Below, piece by piece: positions 7,853-13,003 of a stretch of DNA of 13,003 nt. Position numbers and translations under genes: made by a program. Position 1 is the first letter of the stretch. Each line of letters starts with the position of its first letter. This stretch comes from an uncultured Bacteroidia bacterium. GTDB taxonomy: Bacteria > Bacteroidota > Bacteroidia > Bacteroidales > UBA932. The notes under the pieces were generated by a model that had not been told where the DNA came from, ran no database searches, and worked only from the letters and a program-made list of their open reading frames with translations. The DNA is taken from the NCBI GenBank assembly GCA_902767465.1, contig CACXHM010000115.1, positions 1 to 13,003 on the forward strand. Reading direction: 5' to 3'.

Positions 7853-9185
7853 AGTCTTCATATAATTCTTCGTCCATTGTCGCTTCGCCCGTTTCGAACT
7901 GATCCAGATCGGAGAGCCTGTCCACAAGGGGATCCGCCATGCGCTGCTCCTTCGCCATGCGGGTGGATGCCGTCTTGCTGATGGAAAGTATCACTCCGAA
8001 TGCGATGCAGAAGCAGAGGAAAGCCGATGCTCCGTGGCTCACCAGCGGGAGTGTCTGTCCCGTCATTGGGCCGATGTCCACGTTTACGCAGATGTGCAGG
8101 AAGGCCTGGCCGCTGATCAGCAGTACGAGTCCCGCCACCGCCAGTTTTGCATAGAGATCATTGCCGCAGTTGCGGGCTATGAGCGCCCCCCTCGCCATCA
8201 GTCCAAGATAGAGTATCATTATCACGAGTCCTCCCAGCATTCCGTATTCCTCTATGATAAAACTGTACATATAGTCTTCCGAAATGTCCGGTACGACATA
8301 TCTCTGTGTACTTCCGCCGGGCCCTTTGCCGATGAGCCCTCCCTGATGAACGGCTATCTTGGCGCTGTAGGGCTGACGGATTTCGTCGAGAGCTTTGTAA
8401 TACTCAACCGATCCTGCCCTTGATTTCATCACCATGGCTTCGTAGTCTTCATCGTCGAATATCCTGGAAATGCCGGTGCCGATACGACCCAGCACCTTTC
8501 CTCCCGAAAGCTTCCAGACTCCTACGCACAGGCCAAGAAGCACGGCACCTGCAAGCAGCAGTTTGAACATGTCTTTCCCGGAGCCTCCGCCCAGCAGGAT
8601 GACGAGGAACATGATCCCTCCGGTGAAAAGTGCAGCCGAGTTGCTGCCCGGAAGCACCATGAAGGTGATAAGGATGAAAGGTGCGTAGATGTAATATATC
8701 TTCTGCAGCGTGGGTTTGTCTTTGAACAGTCGCAGGTCTTTGCGCTTGAAAGCGTCGATTGCCCATGCGAGATACAGCACCATTGCCACTTTCACGACTT
8801 CGTTCACGTGCAGCTGCAGACCGCCCATCTGTATGATGCGCCTGGCTCCGTTCAGTTCGATGGACCTGACCGGGCCGAGGTTGAGGCCGGAAATCAGGAA
8901 TGCCAGCAAAACGAAAGAGACCCAGAAACCCATGCTGGAGAGGGTACGGAAGAACTTGATGCCCGGAATGAAATAGCATCCTATGATCAAAAGCAGTCCG
9001 AAGATGACGATCTTAAGGTGATCCCAGACCAGGTCGAGCCTGCTCTGCCCTGGGCCGAGAAGGCGGGATGTAGATGAGAAGATGCAGAGAATGGAAAACA
9101 TTATCAGCATCAGCACTATCATCCAGACAACCTTGTCGCCTCGGGTGTCTTCGAACCAGTTCCAGATCGTCTTCTTTGCAGCCAT
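7842..9185 (-). CDS. ftsW: FtsW, SEDS-family septal peptidoglycan glycosyltransferase
   Basis: FtsW is a polytopic inner-membrane SEDS protein that polymerises lipid II at the septum together with a class B penicillin-binding protein. The 447-residue product has about ten hydrophobic segments between residues 18 and 405. Family landmarks are NGARRI at 112-117, a large loop at about 240-300, and the SEDYMYSFIIEEYG stretch at 302-315, where the Asp at 304 aligns with the catalytic Asp of SEDS enzymes. The late signature NVDIGPMTGQTLPLVSHGAS lies at 368-387. A charged cytoplasmic tail ends the protein. Two usually conserved spots differ: LHVNE (125-129) replaces the common QPSE, and SHGAS replaces S(Y/M)GG(S/T). 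RodA is the alternative, but position between murD and murG favours FtsW. The ATG at 9185 lies 5 bases after the murD stop; the frame is open further upstream inside murD, with no FtsW-like sequence there. Confidence 0.95.
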   Translation of the reverse strand: MAAKKTIWNWFEDTRGDKVVWMIVLMLIMFSILCIFSSTSRLLGPGQSRLDLVWDHLKIVIFGLLLIIGCYFIPGIKFFRTLSSMGFWVSFVLLAFLISGLNLGPVRSIELNGARRIIQMGGLQLHVNEVVKVAMVLYLAWAIDAFKRKDLRLFKDKPTLQKIYYIYAPFILITFMVLPGSNSAALFTGGIMFLVILLGGGSGKDMFKLLLAGAVLLGLCVGVWKLSGGKVLGRIGTGISRIFDDEDYEAMVMKSRAGSVEYYKALDEIRQPYSAKIAVHQGGLIGKGPGGSTQRYVVPDISEDYMYSFIIEEYGMLGGLVIMILYLGLMARGALIARNCGNDLYAKLAVAGLVLLISGQAFLHICVNVDIGPMTGQTLPLVSHGASAFLCFCIAFGVILSISKTASTRMAKEQRMADPLVDRLSDLDQFETGEATMDEELYEDYEV

Positions 9186-9190
9186 GTGTG

Positions 9191-10531
9191 TTAAAGTCTT
9201 CTTACAGCTTCTTTGAATTGCTCGCCGCGGTCTTCGTAGTTGCGGAAAAGATCGAAACTTGCGCAGCAGGGGCTGAGCAGAACCACGTCTCCCTGGGAGG
9301 CGAATCCTGCCGCAGCCTTTACGGCCGCTTCGGCGCTGAGGGTGTCGCAGATCCTGTCGCTTCCCACGATTCCTTCGAACGCGGAGTGTATTTTTGCGTT
9401 GTCCACGCCGAGGCAGACTATTGCCTTTACCTTCTCTTTCACCAGATCGTTCAGCACGCTGTAGTCGTTGCCTTTGTCGGTGCCGCCCACGATCCAGACC
9501 ACTTTCTTGGTCTGGCATTCGAGGGCATACCATGCGGCGTCAACGTTGGTAGCCTTGGAGTCGTTGATATACAGGACTCCTCCCACACTGAGCACGGGTT
9601 CCAGCCTGTGTTCCACGGGCTGGAAGCTCTTGAGGCTTTCGCGGATTATCTTGTTGTCGATTCCGGCGGCCTTGGCGGCGAGGGCTGCGGCCATGGAATT
9701 GTAGATGTTGTGTTTTCCGCCGAGGGCAAGTTCGCGCAAGTATATCTCGCTTTCGCTCTGCTGGTAGCGCACTACGATGCGGTCGTCGCGGAGGAATGCG
9801 CCCTGCTGCACTTCGCCTTTCTGTGTAAATGGCAGCATCTGTGCCTGGAGCACGATTTTGCTGAGGTGCTCTATGGTTATGGCATCGTCCGAATCGAAGA
9901 TGAAGCAGTCTTCGGGGCGCAGATTCTGAGTGATGCGGAATTTGCTGCGCACATAGTTCTCCAGGTTGTGGTCGTAGCGGTCGAGATGGTCGGGCGTGAT
10001 ATTGGTTATAACAGCGATGTCGGGCCGGAAATCGTAGCAGTTGTCCAGCTGGAAGCTGCTGATTTCCAGTACGTAATAGTCGTGCTTTTCGGTCGCTACC
10101 TGCATCGCGTAGCTCTTTCCGATATTCCCTCCGAGGCCCACGTTGAGTCCGGCGTTCTGCAGCAGATAGTAAATAATGCTTGTGGTGGTGGTTTTGCCGT
10201 TGGAGCCGGTGATGCACACCTTTTTCGCGCTGTCATATCGGGCAGCGAATTCTATTTCGGAGATGATGTGGGTTCCCTGTTCGGTGAGCTTTCGCACCAG
10301 CGGGGCGCTGGAAGGAATACCGGGGCTCTTCACCACTTCGTCGGCATTCAGCACGAGGCTTTCGGTATGTCCTCCCTGCTCGAAGGGAATGTCCCATTCC
10401 TTCAAGGTCTTAAGATAATCATCTTTAATAGTTCCGTTGTCTGAAAGGAAGACATCATAGCCTTTTACCTTTGCGAGCACAGCTGCTCCGACTCCGCTCT
10501 CGGCACCGCCGAGGATAACCATTCTTGCCAT
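9191..10531 (-). CDS. murD: UDP-N-acetylmuramoyl-L-alanine--D-glutamate ligase
   Basis: MurD adds D-glutamate to UDP-MurNAc-L-Ala in the cytoplasm, using ATP. The product is 446 residues, the usual size. The N-terminal UDP-binding domain begins MARMVILGGAESGVG and carries KSPGIP at 68-73. The central ATPase domain has the P-loop GSNGKTTTT at 109-117, GGNIG at 134-138, ISSFQLD at 157-163 and NITPDHLDRY at 177-186. EHRLE and NDSKATN lie at the start of the third domain. Near the C-terminus is LLSPCCASFDLFRNYEDRG, the MurD-specific SPxxxSFDxFxNxxxRG signature. It lies between mraY (5 bases upstream) and ftsW (5 bases downstream). No ribosome binding site stands out. All key ligase motifs are present, so it should be active. 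Confidence 0.98.
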   Translation of the reverse strand: MARMVILGGAESGVGAAVLAKVKGYDVFLSDNGTIKDDYLKTLKEWDIPFEQGGHTESLVLNADEVVKSPGIPSSAPLVRKLTEQGTHIISEIEFAARYDSAKKVCITGSNGKTTTTSIIYYLLQNAGLNVGLGGNIGKSYAMQVATEKHDYYVLEISSFQLDNCYDFRPDIAVITNITPDHLDRYDHNLENYVRSKFRITQNLRPEDCFIFDSDDAITIEHLSKIVLQAQMLPFTQKGEVQQGAFLRDDRIVVRYQQSESEIYLRELALGGKHNIYNSMAAALAAKAAGIDNKIIRESLKSFQPVEHRLEPVLSVGGVLYINDSKATNVDAAWYALECQTKKVVWIVGGTDKGNDYSVLNDLVKEKVKAIVCLGVDNAKIHSAFEGIVGSDRICDTLSAEAAVKAAAGFASQGDVVLLSPCCASFDLFRNYEDRGEQFKEAVRRL

Positions 10532-10536
10532 ATTAT

Positions 10537-11688
10537 TTACCTGATTTTAAGCAATGCCAATGTTCCTACTGCGAGTATTATCCCTACTATCCAGAAACGC
10601 GATACGATGCGCGGTTCCGGTTCTCCCTTCTTCTGGTAATGATGGTGAAGGGGGGCCATCAGGAAGACACGCCTGCCTTCGCCGTAACGGTGGCGTGTAT
10701 ATTTGAACCAGTATTTCTGGATGAGCACGCTGACGCTTTCCACAAGGAATATCCCGCAAAGCAGGGGCAGGAGAAGTTCTTTGCGGATAAGCACTGCGCT
10801 CACTCCGATGATGCCGCCAATGGTGAGGCTTCCGGTATCGCCCATGAATACCTGGGCCGGGAAGGTGTTGTACCAGAGAAAGCCTATCAGCGCTCCCACC
10901 AGGGCGGCCATGAAGATGGCGATTTCGCCCGTTCCGGGGATGTACATTATGTTCAGATAGTCGGCGTTGAGGACATTGCCTCCAACGTATGCAAGCAGAC
11001 CTATCACTACTGAAACGATGGCGGAAGTGCCTGCGGACAGACCGTCAAGGCCATCGGTAAGGTTGACTCCGTTAGAACATGCCAGCACCACTATGATGAT
11101 CATGATCATGTAGATACCCCATGAGCAATACACGCCAAGCTGTCCGCGGAACGGGGAGAGCCAGGAATAATCGAATTCATGGGCTTTTACGAAGGGGATG
11201 GTGGTGATGAGCTTGTCGGTGGGAATGTCCGGGCTGATGCATACGGTGAGTGCCACGATCAGGCCCAGCCCGAACTGCAGTACGAGTTTGCCTTTTTCCG
11301 ACATGCCCTCTTTGTTGTGCCTGAACACCTTAATATAATCATCGGCGAAGCCTATGCCGCCGCACCAGAGCGTGGTAAGGATAAGAAGCTGGATGTAGAT
11401 GTTGGTGAGGTCGCAGACCAGCAGTACCGACACCAGAAGCGACAGCACTATGATGATGCCACCCATGGTGGGAGTGCCTTTCTTCTCCATCTGCCCGGCA
11501 AGTCCGAGGTCGCGTATGCTCTCTCCTATCTGCTTGCGCTGGAGCCAGCGGATTATTCTTTTGCCTGCGATGAATGCTGTGAGCATGCTCAGCACCACTG
11601 CAGCCATGGCCCTGAAAGACAGATAGGTCATAAGCCCCATTCCCGGGATGTGCAGATTCTGTAGATGATTGAAAAGATGGTATAACAT
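10537..11688 (-). CDS. mraY: Phospho-N-acetylmuramoyl-pentapeptide transferase
   Basis: MraY is a polytopic inner-membrane enzyme that transfers phospho-MurNAc-pentapeptide from UDP to undecaprenyl phosphate, forming lipid I. The product is 383 residues with about ten membrane segments. Family motifs are KKGTPTMGG at 69-77, the Mg-binding DDYIK at 116-120, NLTDGLDG at 209-216, FMGDTGSL at 281-288 (containing the catalytic-site Asp) and MAPLHHHY at 344-351. The GEPEPR that follows at 355-360 matches the same region of well-studied MraY proteins. The ATG at 11688 shares one base with the murE stop (TAATG). The stop is 5 bases before murD. A longer than average periplasmic/cytoplasmic segment at about 153-187 is a common feature in Bacteroidota MraY, from memory. 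Confidence 0.98.
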   Translation of the reverse strand: MLYHLFNHLQNLHIPGMGLMTYLSFRAMAAVVLSMLTAFIAGKRIIRWLQRKQIGESIRDLGLAGQMEKKGTPTMGGIIIVLSLLVSVLLVCDLTNIYIQLLILTTLWCGGIGFADDYIKVFRHNKEGMSEKGKLVLQFGLGLIVALTVCISPDIPTDKLITTIPFVKAHEFDYSWLSPFRGQLGVYCSWGIYMIMIIIVVLACSNGVNLTDGLDGLSAGTSAIVSVVIGLLAYVGGNVLNADYLNIMYIPGTGEIAIFMAALVGALIGFLWYNTFPAQVFMGDTGSLTIGGIIGVSAVLIRKELLLPLLCGIFLVESVSVLIQKYWFKYTRHRYGEGRRVFLMAPLHHHYQKKGEPEPRIVSRFWIVGIILAVGTLALLKIR

Positions 11689-11690
11689 TA
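11686..11690 (-). promoter_or_regulatory. TAATG stop-start overlap, murE to mraY
   Basis: The stop that ends the full-length murE frame (TAA, 11690-11688) shares one base with the mraY ATG (11688-11686). It is in the shifted murE frame. The early stop at 11833-11831 would leave about 140 bases before mraY, so the overlap supports the view that full-length MurE is, or recently was, the normal product. Confidence 0.65.
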
Positions 11691-13003
11691 TGCTAACTGT
11701 TCAAATATTCCGTTGATTATTTCCCTTTCATCGAAATGGTGCTTGACCGTCCCGATTATCTGATATGTTTCGTGTCCTTTGCCCGCTATCAGTATTGTGG
11801 AGGCTGGTTTAGCCGTGGTTATTGCTGCCTTTATTGCCTCGCGCCTGTCGGTGATGCATATTGCCTTGAGTATGCCTTTGGGGCTGAGCCGGTCTTGATT
11901 TCTTCAATAATGGCGTCGGGGTCCTCGGTGCGGCAGTTGTCGGAGGTGACGAAAATGCGGTCTGCAAGGCGCTCTGCCACCGCTGCCATCTCAGGACGTT
12001 TGCTTCGGTCGCGGTCGCCTCCGCATCCGAACAGGCACACCAGTTCGCGCTCGGGAGCAATGTCACGCAGGGTCTGCAACACGTTTTCAAGTGCATCGGG
12101 GGTGTGCGCATAGTCTATCACCGCAGTGATGCCTTTCGGACCGTTTATGGTTTCGAGCCTTCCCGGAGCGGGGGAGAGCTTGCTGATTGCAAGCAGAGCC
12201 TCATCCGCAGGCGTCCCCAAAGCAAGTGCAGTGCAGTAGATGGCGAGTATGTTATATGCGTTATGCTTTCCGGTGAGCCTTGTCCAAGCTTCTGTTCCGT
12301 CGATGCGCAGCAGCATTCCGTCGAAACTTTCTTCAATCACTTTACATCTGTGGTCGGCTGCTCCCCGGCATGAGTAAGTCATGATCTTTGCGTCGCAGTT
12401 TTGCACCATCACGCTTCCGTTCTTGTCGTCTGCATTGATGATTGCTACGGCTCCCTTTCCGAGAGAATCAAAGAAGAGTTTCTTGCAGCGTATGTACTCG
12501 GCAAAAGTCTTGTGATAGTCGAGATGGTCGTGGGTGAGGTTCGAGAAGATTCCTGCGGCAAACTCCAGTCCGGCTGTCCTCTCCTGTTCCAGACCTATGG
12601 AACTGACTTCCATGAAGCAGTACTGGCATCCGGCCTCCGCCATCTGGGCGAGCAGGGAATTGATGGTGATGGGGTCGGCTGTGGTGTTGGCGGTTTCGCT
12701 GCGCTTGGTTCCTACGTAATTTGCTATGGTAGAGAGCAGTCCGCACTCGTATCCGAGGCTGCGGAACATGTGGTAAAGCAGGGTTACCGTGGTGGTTTTG
12801 CCGTTGGTGCCGGTAATGCCCACCAGCTGCAGTTTCCCGGACGGATGTCCGAAGAAATTGTCGGCGCAGAGTGCGAGGGCCCTGCGGTCGGCATCTACTA
12901 CGGCACTGGCGCCTTTGGAGATTGCGTCCTGGATGAAGGCGTGTCCGTCGGCATTGCAGCCCTTTACTGCAATGAACAGGGCTCCGGGGCATGCCTTGCG
13001 CGA
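11688..13003 (-). CDS. murE: UDP-MurNAc-tripeptide synthetase MurE (5' partial, one frame break)
   Basis: MurE adds the third stem residue, a diamino acid, to UDP-MurNAc-L-Ala-D-Glu in the cytoplasm. The frame is open from the window edge; perhaps 40-50 N-terminal residues are missing. The visible part starts in the UDP-binding domain (CPGALFIAVKG), then has the P-loop GTNGKTTT (residues 65-72 of the visible part), NTTADP, MEVSSIGLEQ, NLTHDHLDYH, GRLE and DYAHTPDALEN. DNCR, in place of the usual diaminopimelate motif DNPR, lies at 11930-11941. At about 11890 the frame breaks: the upstream frame runs into an unrelated tail and stops at 11831, while the homologous sequence continues one frame back with ICITDRREAIKAA and AGKGHETYQ (11769-11783) and ends EQLA-TAA at 11688. 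Inserting one base near 11888-11890 would restore TGLSPKGILKAI. This could be a sequencing error, a real mutation or, less likely, recoding. Identity is sure; activity is not. Confidence 0.93.
11833..11904 (-). other. Frame-break interval in murE
   Basis: This is the only stretch where both murE frames are open together: the -1 frame has a TGA at 11906-11904 and the upstream frame has TAA at 11833-11831. The switch must lie inside it. Homology places it at GGCTCAGC (11890-11883), where one C appears to be missing (GGCCTCAGC would read Gly-Leu-Ser). A heptamer C CCA AAG at 11882-11876, in the right phase for -1 slippage, lies just after. I see no Shine-Dalgarno-like sequence before it. The only nearby stem (GCATA/TATGC) is five pairs and starts with no spacer. 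Confidence 0.8.

Noticed and set aside
7862..7927. N-terminal extension of MurG upstream of 7861
   Set aside because: It lies inside ftsW and is not MurG-like; family members begin shortly before the GGGTGGH loop.
9186..9533. N-terminal extension of FtsW upstream of 9185
   Set aside because: The frame is open but lies inside murD, reads as Arg-rich out-of-frame sequence, and FtsW-like sequence begins only at the ATG at 9185.
9074..10444. Long plus-strand open frame (about 456 codons) opposite murD and the start of ftsW
   Set aside because: Its product shows no recognisable domain and is rich in Val, Ala and Gly as expected from the reverse of a high-bias gene. MurD on the other strand has every family motif.
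11856..11875. GCATA/TATGC inverted repeat after the CCCAAAG heptamer as a frameshift-stimulating hairpin
   Set aside because: It has only five pairs with a ten-base loop, and starts directly at the heptamer, without the usual spacer of several bases.
11831..11887. The short C-terminal tail of the truncated murE frame (ending near TGARQ) as the genuine MurE end
   Set aside because: It does not resemble any MurE C-terminus, while the other frame continues with the expected ITDRREA and GKGHE sequence up to mraY.
1..13003. CRISPR arrays, transposons, tRNA or rRNA genes, phage genes, or a hidden accessory system
   Set aside because: Known dcw, gltX and rpiB genes fill the window almost completely, the longest gap is 12 bases, and no repeat array or structured RNA was seen.

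Overview
This window is a compact stretch of a bacterial division and cell wall (dcw) cluster. Every gene lies on the minus strand, so transcription runs from high to low coordinates. The product sequences, the gene order and the lack of recognisable Shine-Dalgarno sequences point to Bacteroidota, probably Bacteroidales. Supporting details are the long GluRS with a GFPVFPL/YFPEAFVN insert, the FtsQ-FtsA-FtsZ set with a FtsA carrying a long charged C-terminal linker, and the absence of murB, ddl and murF between murC and ftsQ. Base composition is near 50% G+C by eye. The species cannot be named from this sequence alone.

Layout in transcription order: murE (5' end outside the window, 13003 down to 11688, with a reading-frame break near 11890), mraY (11688-10537), murD (10531-9191), ftsW (9185-7842), murG (7852-6728), murC (6724-5369), ftsQ (5372-4626), ftsA (4622-3162), ftsZ (3149-1908), gltX (1908-322) and rpiB (309 to beyond base 1). 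Gaps are 3 to 12 bases or the genes overlap. Overlaps are TAATG at murE/mraY and ftsZ/gltX, ATGA at murC/ftsQ, and 11 bases at ftsW/murG. There is no intergenic stretch long enough for a separate promoter, no terminator, no RNA gene and no mobile element. The whole window therefore looks like the interior of one polycistronic unit.

The genes form a pathway. MurC, MurD and MurE add L-Ala, D-Glu and a diamino acid (probably meso-diaminopimelate) to UDP-MurNAc. MraY moves the MurNAc-peptide onto undecaprenyl phosphate, and MurG adds GlcNAc to give lipid II. FtsW polymerises lipid II at the septum under control of the divisome (FtsQ, FtsA, FtsZ). Two housekeeping genes, gltX (glutamyl-tRNA synthetase) and rpiB (ribose-5-phosphate isomerase B), follow ftsZ with the same tight spacing.

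I see no clearly new system. The points worth a second look are: a one-base frame break in otherwise intact murE, with a CCCAAAG heptamer just downstream; a DNCR sequence in MurE where DNPR is the usual diaminopimelate-binding motif; departures from family signatures in FtsW; and the gltX-rpiB extension of the division operon.
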